Assembly: GCA_022820505.1 (NCBI GenBank)
Contig: JAJEFK010000021.1
Span: 62,001 to 126,000 of the forward strand
From: Acidimicrobiia bacterium
GTDB taxonomy: Bacteria; Actinomycetota; Acidimicrobiia; Acidimicrobiales; Poriferisodalaceae
Length of the DNA: 64,000 bases
Direction: 5' to 3'
Part shown: positions 44,961 through 54,290 of the stretch, piece after piece
Layout: every line of letters begins with the position of its first letter
Numbering within the stretch: the stretch's first letter is position 1
The notes under the pieces: model-generated
The model's database searches: none
Seen by the model: only the letters and a program-made list of their open reading frames with translations
Told to the model about the DNA's origin: nothing
Made by a program: the position numbers and the translations under genes

Positions 44961-46100
44961 GTGAGCACAACAACTGACGCTGCACCCACTGTCCAACCGT
45001 CCCGCATCGATGCGCTGCTCGACCGCTGCAAGCGCGAGGTGGAATCGGGTCTCCTGCCGAGCTGCCAGGTGGCTGTCGGATTCGAAGGCGAGATCGTTGC
45101 GCAGGCCACCTACGGCGATGCCACCGACGAGACCCGCTACTGCATCTTCTCGGCTACCAAGCCGTTCGTGGCGTCGGCGATGTGGCAGCTCATCAGCGAA
45201 GGGGTGGTGGAGCTCGACGCCACCGCAGCCAGCTACGTGCCGGCATTCGGCGAGAACGGCAAGGACCAGATCACGGTGGAGCAGGTGATGCTGCACACGT
45301 CGGGTTTTCCGCACGCTCCGCTGAAGCCGCCGCAGTGGGACACGTCGGAGTCGCGGCTGGTCGCCATGGCGAACTGGCGGCTCAACTGGGAGCCGGGCAC
45401 CCGGTACGAGTACCACCCGACGTCGGCGCACTGGGTGCTGGCCGAGATCATCAACGCAGTCACCGGCAACGACTTCCGCGACGAAGTGCACGACCGTGTC
45501 ACCGGCCCGCTCGGGCTGCACCGCCTGCTGGGCTTGGCACCCGACGACCAGGACGGCATTGCGGAGCTGATCCTGGTGGGCGAGCCGGCCACGCCCGACG
45601 AGCTCGAGGCGACGTTCGGCGTGCGGGAACTGCCCATGACCGAGGTCACCAACGAGGCAATCCTGCGCTTCAACGAGCCGACGGTGCGCGAGGTAGGCGT
45701 GCCCGGCGGCGGCGGGTTCGGCACTGCGGTCGACCTGGCGCTCTTCTACCAGGCCCTGCTCCACAACCCCGACGATCTGTGGGACCCCGGCATGCTGGCC
45801 ACCGGCACGGGCGAGGTGCGCAACACGATGCCCGACCCGATGGGCATGCCCGCCAATCGCTCGATCGGGCTGTTTCTGGCGGGCGACGACGGGCTGTCGA
45901 ACATGCGCGGGCTGGGCCGCACCGTGTCGCCGATGGCGTTCGGCCACAACGGCGCCGGCGGGCAGCTCGCCTGGGGCGACCCGGCCACCGGCCTGTCGCT
46001 CGGCTACACCACCAACGGCTACGACGAGCACGAGGTTCGCCAGCCCCGGCGTGACACTGCGATCGGCAGTCTCGCCGGGCTCTGCACCACCCCCGGCTAA
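44961..46100 (+). CDS. Serine hydrolase of the beta-lactamase family
   Basis: 379-residue PBP-like hydrolase: nucleophile S64-A-T-K67 (FSATKPF), second motif Tyr151 (YHPTSAH) and a C-terminal FGHNGAGGQLAWGD block replacing the KTG box. No signal peptide, so probably an intracellular esterase or amidase. Second member of this family in the window but only distantly similar to the one at 18787. GTG start; divergent from the LLM-ligase operon with 66 bases between. Confidence 0.9.
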   Translation: MSTTTDAAPTVQPSRIDALLDRCKREVESGLLPSCQVAVGFEGEIVAQATYGDATDETRYCIFSATKPFVASAMWQLISEGVVELDATAASYVPAFGENGKDQITVEQVMLHTSGFPHAPLKPPQWDTSESRLVAMANWRLNWEPGTRYEYHPTSAHWVLAEIINAVTGNDFRDEVHDRVTGPLGLHRLLGLAPDDQDGIAELILVGEPATPDELEATFGVRELPMTEVTNEAILRFNEPTVREVGVPGGGGFGTAVDLALFYQALLHNPDDLWDPGMLATGTGEVRNTMPDPMGMPANRSIGLFLAGDDGLSNMRGLGRTVSPMAFGHNGAGGQLAWGDPATGLSLGYTTNGYDEHEVRQPRRDTAIGSLAGLCTTPG

Positions 46101-46146
46101 TCGCCCCTGACCGACCGCGATCGCCAACGTGGTAGCAACGGGGGCG

Positions 46147-46863
46147 ATGCGGCTCCTCGTCCTTCAGCACATCGACTGCGAGCATCCCGGCCGGCTGCGC
46201 GACTTCCTGCGTTCCGACGGCGTGGAGTGGACCGCGGTGGAGCTCGACGAGGGCGAGCCCATCCCGCCGCTCGAGGACTACGACGCCATGTGGGTGATGG
46301 GCGGCCCGATGGACGTATGGGACGTGGAGGACTGCCCCTGGCTGGTACCCGAGAAGCGTGCCATCCGCCGCTGGGTGCGCGAGCTGCAGCGGCCGTTCCT
46401 CGGGCTGTGCCTGGGGCACCAGCTGCTGGCCGACGCGCTGGGTGGAACCTGCGGGCCCCAGCGCCCGCCCGAGATCGGCGTGCTGGCCGTCGATCTCACG
46501 CCAGAGGGCCGCAGCGACCCGATCTTCCGCCAGATGAGCGACCGCCAGCACGCGCTGCAGTGGCACTCAGTGCAGGTGGCGCAGCCGCCCGACGATGCGG
46601 TCGTTCTGGCCAGCTCGCCTGAGTGCCGGGTGCAGGCGATGCGGGTCGGCCCACGGGCGTGGTCGATGCAGTACCACGTGGAGGTGGAGGACGACACAGT
46701 GCGCAACTGGGGCGCCATCGACGCCTACCGCGACGCCCTGGAGTCGACGCTCGGCCCCGGCTCGCTGGACGCCCTCGCCGCCGACGCCGACCGCGCCATG
46801 GTCGGCTTCGCTGCCGACGCCGAGCAGCTGTACCGCAACTTCATGGCGGCTTCGTTCGACTAG
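46147..46863 (+). CDS. Class I glutamine amidotransferase-like protein
   Basis: 238-residue GATase domain protein with the nucleophile elbow GLCLGHQLLADALGG (Cys about 94) and the His/Glu pair in MQYHVEVE. It resembles stand-alone GMP-synthase-like amidotransferases but has no ATP-pyrophosphatase domain. Such proteins hydrolyse gamma-glutamyl compounds or serve an unknown synthetase. ATG 46147 follows a GGGGG stretch; an in-frame start at 46129 is also possible. The gene for the NACHT protein follows after 55 bases on the same strand. Confidence 0.88.
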   Translation: MRLLVLQHIDCEHPGRLRDFLRSDGVEWTAVELDEGEPIPPLEDYDAMWVMGGPMDVWDVEDCPWLVPEKRAIRRWVRELQRPFLGLCLGHQLLADALGGTCGPQRPPEIGVLAVDLTPEGRSDPIFRQMSDRQHALQWHSVQVAQPPDDAVVLASSPECRVQAMRVGPRAWSMQYHVEVEDDTVRNWGAIDAYRDALESTLGPGSLDALAADADRAMVGFAADAEQLYRNFMAASFD

Positions 46864-46918
46864 CGGGCGGGAGGCCGGCAAGTACGCTCCCTCTCTCCGC
46901 CCAGCGAAGGAGACAGCC

Positions 46919-49267
46919 GTGGAGAACGAACTCTTGAACTTGGCTCGGGGCTACCTCGGAGCCGAGGGTTGGGATGTGAGAACCCGTGGCCGTGATCTCT
47001 TGGTCGGAGACCGCGCCGGCAGAGGCAGTGACGACGAGAAGGACCACATCTACGTGTGGGTCCCACCCGGTGTCGGGACCGACTTCGAGAGCCGCGAGGG
47101 TCCCTACCTGCGGCGCTTCGAGGAGGCCAAAGCGGAGCATCCCTTCGCGGAGAAGTTCTTTCTCATGCACAGAGTTGCGGGGTTGAGCAGTGAGTTCAGG
47201 ACGGGTGCTAAGCGCTGGCACCAAGTGAAAATCCTCGCTGCTGCTCAATTCTTCGACACCCCCATGCGATGGGAAGCCGATGCACGTGCCGCGTCCGCGA
47301 GCAAAGATCTCCGAGATCGAGGTGCCCAGAAGGCGGCGACACGAATCGAGCAACCGTTCCACGTCGTCCGTGCCGATGGCGCACACAACGGCCACACCGG
47401 CGCAGACCTCTTGGACGTGCTTCGGGGCGAACTACAGAATGCCCGGAGCCTGGACGATCGCCCGACCATCCACATCGTCGTCGGGCCAGCCGGCATGGGC
47501 AAGTCCGTGCTCTTCGAGTCGCTCTACGCTCGCCTGTACGACGAGTTCCAAGAGGACAAGCGTGCTCAGCATTTCTCAGCTAGGCCCTTCGCACTCCTTC
47601 GTGAGTACTTGGAAGACGCAGCCACCTCGACAGTGACCTCGCTGCTCGACGCATACCTGCGCACCGAGTTTGCGAGGAGGCTGGACCGCGAGATGTTCAA
47701 CTGGAAGCTCATCCACGGAAACGGCACCTGGATGTTGGATGGCTTAGACGAGGTCCTCGAACGCGACCCGCGGTTCTTCGACTATCTCGAGGAACTGATG
47801 ACAACGCCACTCGGCCAGATCACGCCCTCAGTTGTCATCTGTGTCCGCGACTCGCTTTTTGCAACCCATCGCGGTTTGAAGGATTTCTGCGAGGAATACG
47901 CGCGCAACGTCACCGTGTACCGGCTGGATGGCTGGCAGCAGCAGTCGAAAGTCGATTTTGCAGGCGTCAAGCTGCAATCGGCCAAGGCGGCAGACGAGTT
48001 TGCGAAGCGGCTCAGCGGCCATCCGGCAATCGACGAGCTCGCTGCAACGCCGTATTACTGCGATCTGCTCATCGACGAGTTTGCCGACGGCCAACAATGG
48101 ACCGCTGACTCGGAAATCGCCATTCTTGAGAACGGGCTGCGTCGCATCATCGCCCGCGAGCGCGAGAAAGACCTGCTAGTGGAGGTACCGGACGATGGCA
48201 TCCGTGAGTTCATTGAGTCGTGCGCGATAACAAGCCTCGTCGAGGGAGGCGTTCTTGTCGAGGACGTGCGTGAACTCGCTGAGGTGATCATTCCTGGGGG
48301 AATATCGGACGATGAGCTCGACACGCTTTCGACGCAGATGCGGCAGATCGCCGTGCTCGCCCACGGCTCCGACGGACGGCTGAGGTTCGCACAAGAACCA
48401 CTAGAGCACTACTTGGCGGCGCGATACCTAGCTCAGAACTTCGACTCGTTGCCTATGAATCTTGGCGCAGCTGATCTTCCGGCGAACGTCATGAGGCTCA
48501 TGCTCCTGTGCATCGAACCCGGTGCACAGTCATCTGTCTGGAATCTGCTGGTCGACAAGATGCACCAGAGCTCTATCGCCGGTAGGAATGCATTGCGGTT
48601 GGCGATACGAATGTCCGCTGGCACAGACCGCCTAGCTGGCACTCAGTTTGCAGAGCTTGACCTCTCGGGCGTGCAATTCGACTGCCATAACCTGCGCGAC
48701 ATCACCTTCAGCCGTGTCGATCTGACGAATACAGATTTCCGCGGAGCCGATCTCACCGGTGTCAATCTTGACAACTGCATCGTCAAGGGCACCCGATTTG
48801 ACGCGGACGTGCAGATGCTGGCCGGCGTCGGATTCGGGGAGATGCGCAGATTCCACTCGGCCTACGTCGGTGACAGATTCATTGATGACGCTGGTGAGTT
48901 TGTTGCGTTTATCGGTGAATCAGGCAAGAAGTCGGGTGAGGCTCTGGTCGCCTGTGCCGCTGCGAAACAGCTTCGTCAGTTCTTCGGAAAGTTCGTGGAA
49001 GAAACAGGCGACCCCCGGCGGAAGGACCTGGGCAAGCGTGCGGTGCTTAGCGGCAAGCAATTTGCTCCGTACCGGGAGGACATCCTGGATGAAGCGATCC
49101 GCGCGAAGTACCTGGTGGATACTGCGCATCGGGAGAAGATCCGGCGTGCCGAGGGTGACTTGTACGGCGAGCTTGTGCGATTCCGAACCGACCTCCAGAT
49201 GTCGCCGGGCATCCGAGCACTGCTCGACGACACTTGCAAGGAAAGCAACTGTCCGCACGTCTGGTGA
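46919..49267 (+). CDS. NACHT-type STAND NTPase with pentapeptide repeats
   Basis: 782-residue putative defence ATPase. The N-terminal ~150 residues (FLMHRVAGLSSEF, QVKILAAAQFFDTP) form a domain I do not recognise. Then comes a NACHT-like P-loop: Walker A GPAGMGKS (189-196) and Walker B WMLDGLDEVL (271-280, the DGxDE form). A helical region (about 400-560) follows, then pentapeptide repeats (about 577-625, such as FAELDLSGVQF, FRGADLTGVNL) and an alpha-helical C-terminus. Bacterial NACHT proteins defend against phage by sensing a viral component through the C-terminal part and firing an N-terminal effector. GTG 46919 has an ideal AAGGAG at six bases. A hairpin follows the stop. Confidence 0.85.
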   Translation: MENELLNLARGYLGAEGWDVRTRGRDLLVGDRAGRGSDDEKDHIYVWVPPGVGTDFESREGPYLRRFEEAKAEHPFAEKFFLMHRVAGLSSEFRTGAKRWHQVKILAAAQFFDTPMRWEADARAASASKDLRDRGAQKAATRIEQPFHVVRADGAHNGHTGADLLDVLRGELQNARSLDDRPTIHIVVGPAGMGKSVLFESLYARLYDEFQEDKRAQHFSARPFALLREYLEDAATSTVTSLLDAYLRTEFARRLDREMFNWKLIHGNGTWMLDGLDEVLERDPRFFDYLEELMTTPLGQITPSVVICVRDSLFATHRGLKDFCEEYARNVTVYRLDGWQQQSKVDFAGVKLQSAKAADEFAKRLSGHPAIDELAATPYYCDLLIDEFADGQQWTADSEIAILENGLRRIIAREREKDLLVEVPDDGIREFIESCAITSLVEGGVLVEDVRELAEVIIPGGISDDELDTLSTQMRQIAVLAHGSDGRLRFAQEPLEHYLAARYLAQNFDSLPMNLGAADLPANVMRLMLLCIEPGAQSSVWNLLVDKMHQSSIAGRNALRLAIRMSAGTDRLAGTQFAELDLSGVQFDCHNLRDITFSRVDLTNTDFRGADLTGVNLDNCIVKGTRFDADVQMLAGVGFGEMRRFHSAYVGDRFIDDAGEFVAFIGESGKKSGEALVACAAAKQLRQFFGKFVEETGDPRRKDLGKRAVLSGKQFAPYREDILDEAIRAKYLVDTAHREKIRRAEGDLYGELVRFRTDLQMSPGIRALLDDTCKESNCPHVW

Positions 49268-49271
49268 CCAA

Positions 49272-49299
49272 CTCGCCCCGATCGATCCCCCGGGGCGAG
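49272..49299. terminator. Hairpin terminator after the NACHT gene
   Basis: Perfect 9-bp stem CTCGCCCCG / CGGGGCGAG with a 10-base loop, 5 bases after the NACHT stop. No U-tract, as is usual in high-GC actinobacteria. The rest of the 277-base gap up to the convergent alkB gene shows nothing recognisable. Confidence 0.6.
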
Positions 49300-49544
49300 G
49301 AGCGCGACGCGTGGCACGCCAAGGGGTGCCTGCGAGTCATCTGCCGTGTTCCCGGCCGCCAGGATCGCCGTCTGCGCGCTTGATGAGCTCACCGGCGACC
49401 TGTGCGATGACACTTGGGCATGCCCCTGAATTGGGAGAGTCAGGCGCACTCGGACCTAAGTGCCAAGCAGCAACCGGGCCGAGCGTTTTCTATGGACCGG
49501 CGTCGGCTGCCGCAGAGGTCTCCGGTGCTGCGCTTTCAGAGAAG

Positions 49545-50177
49545 TCAGACTTGCGCGGGTTTCAGATCAGCAATGGTGCGAAACGTGATCGAGACGCGCC
49601 GCTCGCGCCTGAACTTCTGGCCGTTCCAGATATCAGACTTCCGCTTGGCAATGCTGTGTCGCCAGTCGGTGCGTGCCTCTCCGCGCAGCACGAGCAGGCT
49701 GCGGCGCGCCAGCCGTTCGCCATGCTCTTCGCCAGTGGCCTCGCAGCGAAAGTCCATGTTGATTGCCGCTCCCAAGCTCACCGTCGCGACAACGGGGCCG
49801 AAGCAGTCTCGGTCCACATGAGGCGCGATCCCTTGTCCTGGCAGATACTCGTTGATAATCGCCTGTTCGAAGGGTTGCTTCGGGTTGAGTAATCGCTGCA
49901 CGTCTTCGGAAGCGCTGCCGTAGGCCTTGCATGCGAGTTCAGCCAGCCAGTCAGGCAGCGACCCGATGCGGGCGGTCTCGTCAAGCCGACGATTCGAGTA
50001 GTCGTACTTGAACCCGAAGTGCTGTACGCGGCGCGAGATGTCGGAGAGCCACCCTGAGGCATCGGCGCACCTGAGCAGGTCCAGCTCCTCAGATGCCGTC
50101 AGGAATTCCTCGTGGTATTCCAGCCCGGGGGGCGCGGCCACTGTGTCGTCGGCGAATAGCGGTAGCCGCATGCTCAT
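49545..50177 (-). CDS. AlkB-family alpha-ketoglutarate-dependent dioxygenase
   Basis: 210-residue Fe(II)/2-oxoglutarate oxygenase of the AlkB family, which removes methyl groups from nucleic-acid bases or proteins by oxidation. Iron ligands H120-V-D122 (NEYLPGQGIAPHVDRD) and H174 (TDWRHSIAKR), with the co-substrate and base-binding Arg pair in RRVSITFR (about 193-200), are in place. ATG 50177 overlaps the stop of the methyltransferase gene as ATGA. Sequence style (NEYxxGxGxxxHxD, SLG) is nearer to ALKBH8/ALKBH4-like proteins than to E. coli AlkB. Confidence 0.88.
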   Translation of the reverse strand: MSMRLPLFADDTVAAPPGLEYHEEFLTASEELDLLRCADASGWLSDISRRVQHFGFKYDYSNRRLDETARIGSLPDWLAELACKAYGSASEDVQRLLNPKQPFEQAIINEYLPGQGIAPHVDRDCFGPVVATVSLGAAINMDFRCEATGEEHGERLARRSLLVLRGEARTDWRHSIAKRKSDIWNGQKFRRERRVSITFRTIADLKPAQV

Positions 50178-50965
50178 GGCCGCAGGATCCAGCGTTCTGC
50201 CTCCACCTTCCACAGGCGGGGACTTGGCTTCCACTGTACGCGCCCTTCGCTGCTGTCCGGCTCCGGGAATCTCCGTGGGACTCTGACACTGATGGGCTCA
50301 ATCTGCCGCTTGAATCCCGCTTGATCAAGTCTCTGACCAAGCAGCGGGATCCTGGGTTCGATGCTGTGGATGTTGCTAGCCGTCGTGTAGATCAGCTCGA
50401 CAGCGTGATCAGACCGGCCGACTGCTCGGTCGATCAAGGTGGCCCACTGGTCGATGTCCGCTGGCGATACCGCTTCCTGGTGTGACACGTAGCTGAACGT
50501 GAAGAGCAGCCGGTCCGAGCTCGTGAAGTTGAGTGCGTCGAGCGACTCGATGTATGCAGCAGACCTGAAGCCGGCACCAAGGCGGTCAAGAACTCGCTCG
50601 CCAAGGTCTTGCATCATCGGGTTCGGGTCGAACGCCAGGTAGTCGATGCGCCGCCGTGCCTTTCGGCCGAGAGCTTCGTTGATTGCGATGGCAACTGTGG
50701 CTGCCCCGGCCCCTATGTCAACCACCAGCAACCGCTGACCTTTTGCAGGTGGAACATGGAGAGCAGACTTGTAGACCTCGCGAAAGACGTCAGCGTGCCC
50801 GCGCTGGTAGTTGAGGGTGTCGTGTAGGGCGTAAGCATCGGGTTCATCGCCAGCCAGCTGACCTTGGCGGTCCGAGAGCACGGCGGCATCCTGTTGCTCC
50901 TGCGGAAGTTCGGTCCACGGCCGTTGAACAACTGATTCAAATGCAGCGTCGTAGTCAATTCCCAC
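50174..50965 (-). CDS. SAM-dependent methyltransferase-like protein coupled to AlkB
   Basis: 263-residue protein with a class I methyltransferase-like motif I, LLVVDIGAGAATVAIAINEAL (about 79-99), and a following acidic strand end YLAFDPNPMM. No family-specific catalytic motif (DPPY, PC) is present, so the substrate is unknown; small molecules, RNA or protein are possible. The stop overlaps the AlkB start as ATGA, so the two are translated together. A methyl-writing and a methyl-erasing enzyme in one transcript next to a NACHT gene is an attractive but unproven pairing. Confidence 0.72.
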   Translation of the reverse strand: MGIDYDAAFESVVQRPWTELPQEQQDAAVLSDRQGQLAGDEPDAYALHDTLNYQRGHADVFREVYKSALHVPPAKGQRLLVVDIGAGAATVAIAINEALGRKARRRIDYLAFDPNPMMQDLGERVLDRLGAGFRSAAYIESLDALNFTSSDRLLFTFSYVSHQEAVSPADIDQWATLIDRAVGRSDHAVELIYTTASNIHSIEPRIPLLGQRLDQAGFKRQIEPISVRVPRRFPEPDSSEGRVQWKPSPRLWKVEAERWILRP

Positions 50966-51042
50966 GGGGCTTCCTCTTGCGCAACTGACGCTGCTAGAAG
51001 CCGAGCCAGCTGAACGGCAGCGCGTCAGGTAGAGAGTGTGTC

Positions 51043-51069
51043 ATGAGCTGCGCTCATTCACGTGCGTGA
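51043..51069. promoter_or_regulatory. Adjacent inverted repeats upstream of the fused CoA transferase
   Basis: ATGAGC-TGC-GCTCAT directly followed by TCACG-TG-CGTGA, in the 221-base region between the divergent methyltransferase and CoA-transferase genes. The tandem palindromes look like an operator, for example of a TetR-type repressor. No regulator gene is adjacent, so this is speculative. Confidence 0.35.
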
Positions 51070-51186
51070 TTTGGCACAGCTGAGGCCGCGCCGCAGCCTC
51101 GGTCCGCGTCCTCGCAAATTGACTATCGGAGTACGGCAAGCGCGGCTCGGTTCCGTCCGCCGCGCCGGGGCTAGCTTCGGGCCGTC

Positions 51187-53700
51187 ATGAATCAGCCCGC
51201 CAAGCCTCGCAGTCGCGACTCCTCGACAGTCCACGGGGCGCTGTCGGGACTGCGTGTCGTTGACCTGACTGGAGACGCAGGCCGGTTCGCGACGAAGCTG
51301 CTGACCGAGATGGGTGCCGACGTGGTGAGAGTCGGCACCGGAGCGCCGGGCCTGCCGCTGGCCGATCCGGCTGCAGCAGCGCTCGGCGGGGTCGCCGACT
51401 GGTGGTACGACGGCGGCAAGCGCCGCTGCCCGGTGGACCTGAGCACCCCTGAGGGTCAAGACGCTTACCGTCGATTGGCTCTCGCGGCCGACGTGGTCGT
51501 GGAGACCGAGCGCCCTGGCCGGCTGGCCGAAGCGGGCATCGACTACCCCGACATCAGCGCAGTCAACCCGGCGCTGGTGCAGGTGTCGATCACGCCATTC
51601 GGGCGCACAGGCCCGCGGGCGCATTGGCTCGGCTCGGACCTGGTGGCCGCTGCGATGGGCGGGATGATGGCGTTGACGGGCCTCGCCGACCGCCCGCTCA
51701 ACGTGTGGGGCCGCCAGGCGTACAACTACGCGGGTTTCGTGGCGGCGACCTCGGGCGTTGCGGCGGCATTGTCGGCCCGCTCGACGGGCCGCGGCGCACA
51801 CCTCGACCTGTCCATCCACGAGACGGTCACCGGTTCGATCGAGAACCTGTTCATGCAGTACTTCTTCGACGACCTGCTGCCGCTGCCCAAGGTGGCCCCG
51901 CGCCAGGGCGCCCTGCACTGGCTGGGCGCATACGACCTCGCAGAGTGCCGGGGCGGCGACGGCGGCTACGTCATGATCACGCCCACGCCGACGCCGGATC
52001 TGCTGTTCGAGTGGATGATCGAGGCCGGTCCCGACGAATCCGGCCGCGAGGTGAAGCGATGGCTCGGCGTCGATCCGGCTGACATGCTGCTCGACGTCGT
52101 TGAGGTCATGGATGCCGTCCGGCGCTGGATCGCTCCGCAGGATGCGCACGAGGTCTGGTGGGAAGCGCAAGAGCGGCACGTGGCCTTCGGCGGTGTGCTC
52201 GACATCGCCGAAGTCTGCGCGAACCCGCAGTTCGCGCATCGTGGGTTCTTCGCCGATGTCCTGCCGCCCGGCGCGGCGGCTGCGAACGGCTCGCGAGTGC
52301 CCGACCGAGCTGCATCTGGCCAGCCGGGCCCGGTGCGAGTGCCGAGCCGGCTGGTTCGCTGGAGCGACGCCGGCCGCTCGGGCACCGTCCCGTCGAGTCC
52401 GCCGGCCAGCATCGACACGCCGCTCGACGAGGTGCTCGCGTCGTGGGCGGCACCGCCAACCGAGGCTCGCAATGGCGGCACTGGCAGCCTGTCTGGGGCA
52501 GTGTCGACCGTGAACGAAGGCGACCGGCGCCCGCTCGACGGCATCCGTGTGGCCGACTTCACCTGGGTGCTGGCCGGGCCGTCGGCCACGAAGCTGCTCG
52601 GCGACCTCGGCGCCGACGTGATCCGCATCCAGAGCGAGGAGCGATCCACCCTCGTCAACTCGCCGGACTTCCCCTATTACTTCGTGTGGAACCGCTCCAA
52701 GCGCAGCGCCACGCTCGACATGAAGCATCCCGACGCCCTTGCGGCAGCGCGGCGGCTGATCGAGACGTGCGATGTGCTCATCGAGAACTTCAGCGCCGGT
52801 GTGCTCGACTCGTGGGGTCTCGACTGGGAGACGGTGCATGAATGGAACCCGCGGCTGGTCTACGTGACGATGTCGGGTTGCGGCCACGACGGGCCGTGGC
52901 GCCATGTCATCTCGTACGCGCCGACGGTGCATGCGGTGTGTGGCATCACCCACCTGACCAACTTCGCCGACCGCGGCGACGTGGGCCCGGGCTTCTCGCT
53001 CAATGATCACTTGGCCGGATTCGCTGCGGCGGTCTCGACCGTCGGCGCGCTGTACGCCCGCGAGCGCACCGGCGAGGGGCAGCGCATCGACATGGCCCAG
53101 CTCGAGGTGGGCACCTACGCGATCGGCGCCGCGATCATCCGCCAATCGGCCGGCGTGCTGCCGCCGCGGCCCGAGGGCAATCGCGACGGCATTGCCGACC
53201 AGGTGCCCAACGAGGTGTATGCGACGGGCGACGGTTTCGTGGCCGTGACGGTGACTGAGCCGGCGCAGTGGCTCGGGCTCGTCGGCCTGCTCGCCGATCC
53301 CCGGCTCGACGATCCGTCGCTGGTCACCGAAGCGGCCCGCCGAGACCGCAGGTCGATGATCGATGCGGTGCTGGGGGAGTGGGCCGCCGGCCGCACCGCA
53401 GCTGAAGCAGCCGATGCCCTGCAGGGTGCCGGCGTGCCGGCGGGCCCGGTGCAGAGCTCACACCAGCTGTTCGCCGACGATCCCCAGCATGCCGAGCGGG
53501 GATTCTGGCAACCGGTCGACCATGCGGTATTCGGCGAGCGGACCGTCGACGCGTTCGCGGGGCTGTGGAACGGCCTGCGCTGGACGCCCCGCTACCTCAG
53601 CCCCGCCTACTTGGGCGAGCACAACTTCGATGTCTGGGCCGATGCCGGCTACTCGCCAGAGGAGATCGCCGAGGGCATCGGCGACGGCCTGTTCCGCTAA
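51187..53700 (+). CDS. Tandem-fused CaiB/BaiF (family III) CoA transferase
   Basis: 837 residues with two CaiB/BaiF domains: domain 1 about 15-400 (LSGLRVVDLTGDAGRFATKLLTEMGADVVRV), domain 2 about 445-830 (LDGIRVADFTWVLAGPSATKLLGDLGADVIRIQ). In domain 2 the GQRIDMAQLEVG and C-terminal PAYLGEHNFDV segments are typical. It has the same plan as the fusion at 21330 but differs in sequence and strand, so the pair are old paralogues. It is the last ordinary metabolic gene before the CinA-like gene and the accessory region. Confidence 0.92.
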   Translation: MNQPAKPRSRDSSTVHGALSGLRVVDLTGDAGRFATKLLTEMGADVVRVGTGAPGLPLADPAAAALGGVADWWYDGGKRRCPVDLSTPEGQDAYRRLALAADVVVETERPGRLAEAGIDYPDISAVNPALVQVSITPFGRTGPRAHWLGSDLVAAAMGGMMALTGLADRPLNVWGRQAYNYAGFVAATSGVAAALSARSTGRGAHLDLSIHETVTGSIENLFMQYFFDDLLPLPKVAPRQGALHWLGAYDLAECRGGDGGYVMITPTPTPDLLFEWMIEAGPDESGREVKRWLGVDPADMLLDVVEVMDAVRRWIAPQDAHEVWWEAQERHVAFGGVLDIAEVCANPQFAHRGFFADVLPPGAAAANGSRVPDRAASGQPGPVRVPSRLVRWSDAGRSGTVPSSPPASIDTPLDEVLASWAAPPTEARNGGTGSLSGAVSTVNEGDRRPLDGIRVADFTWVLAGPSATKLLGDLGADVIRIQSEERSTLVNSPDFPYYFVWNRSKRSATLDMKHPDALAAARRLIETCDVLIENFSAGVLDSWGLDWETVHEWNPRLVYVTMSGCGHDGPWRHVISYAPTVHAVCGITHLTNFADRGDVGPGFSLNDHLAGFAAAVSTVGALYARERTGEGQRIDMAQLEVGTYAIGAAIIRQSAGVLPPRPEGNRDGIADQVPNEVYATGDGFVAVTVTEPAQWLGLVGLLADPRLDDPSLVTEAARRDRRSMIDAVLGEWAAGRTAAEAADALQGAGVPAGPVQSSHQLFADDPQHAERGFWQPVDHAVFGERTVDAFAGLWNGLRWTPRYLSPAYLGEHNFDVWADAGYSPEEIAEGIGDGLFR

Positions 53701-53757
53701 GCCGCCGCGCCTGCAGGCGGGTCACCAAGCAGCCGTCGAAGCTGAACCAGCCGGTCT

Positions 53758-54258
53758 TCAGCCAGCGGCGATCTCCGCGATAAGCGAGAGAATCGCGTCG
53801 GAGGTCTCACGGTCCTGTTCGATGCGGTCGTCAGTGTCGTAGGTGATCTTGCGGGCGATGCGCGAGCCCGAGTCGCTGACGGCGGCGATGTGCGCGCGGT
53901 CCTCGCCTCGCCGGGGCGGATCGGTCACCAGCGCGGCTGTGCAGGAGATGCCCGCCAGCGGCCACGGCTCAGTGCCCGGCTTGGGCGTCGAGACCAGGTA
54001 CTTCGCCCGCGCCAGGCAGCCGTCGGCCATCGCCAAAGCGGCCTCATCGGACACGTGCGGCTCCAGCTCCGAGCCCATCAGCTCGTAGAGCGACTTCACC
54101 GAATACGGCACGCCGGCTTCGAGGATCGTGCGCGAGCCGCCTGGAACCGTCAGCAGGTCGCTGAGTGCCAGCATCCCGCCCCCGGTCACCGACAGCACGA
54201 TGCGCAGCGGCGAGTCATGGATCGCCCGGATCGTCGCCAAACGCTCGTCAGCGTTCAT
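53758..54258 (-). CDS. CinA C-terminal-like protein
   Basis: 166-residue protein resembling the CinA C-terminal (nicotinamide-mononucleotide amidohydrolase-type) domain: VLSVTGGGMLALSDLLTVPGGSRTILEAGVPYSVKSL near the start and GISCTAALVTDPPRRGEDRAHIA in the middle. Plant and bacterial stand-alone members have no proven reaction. ATG 54258 follows AAAGGA at eight bases. It probably once followed a CoA-transferase gene, of which only the tail remains 32 bases upstream. Confidence 0.8.
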   Translation of the reverse strand: MNADERLATIRAIHDSPLRIVLSVTGGGMLALSDLLTVPGGSRTILEAGVPYSVKSLYELMGSELEPHVSDEAALAMADGCLARAKYLVSTPKPGTEPWPLAGISCTAALVTDPPRRGEDRAHIAAVSDSGSRIARKITYDTDDRIEQDRETSDAILSLIAEIAAG

Positions 54259-54290
54259 GTACTGGGTCCTTTCGCAATGCAGATCGGCGT

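Noticed and set aside
46147-46863. GMP synthase call for the amidotransferase
   Set aside because: Only the glutaminase domain is present; no ATP-pyrophosphatase domain or neighbouring subunit.
51058-53145. 695-codon minus-strand frame opposite the fused CoA transferase
   Set aside because: Antisense of strong CaiB/BaiF motifs; composition is typical of shadow frames.
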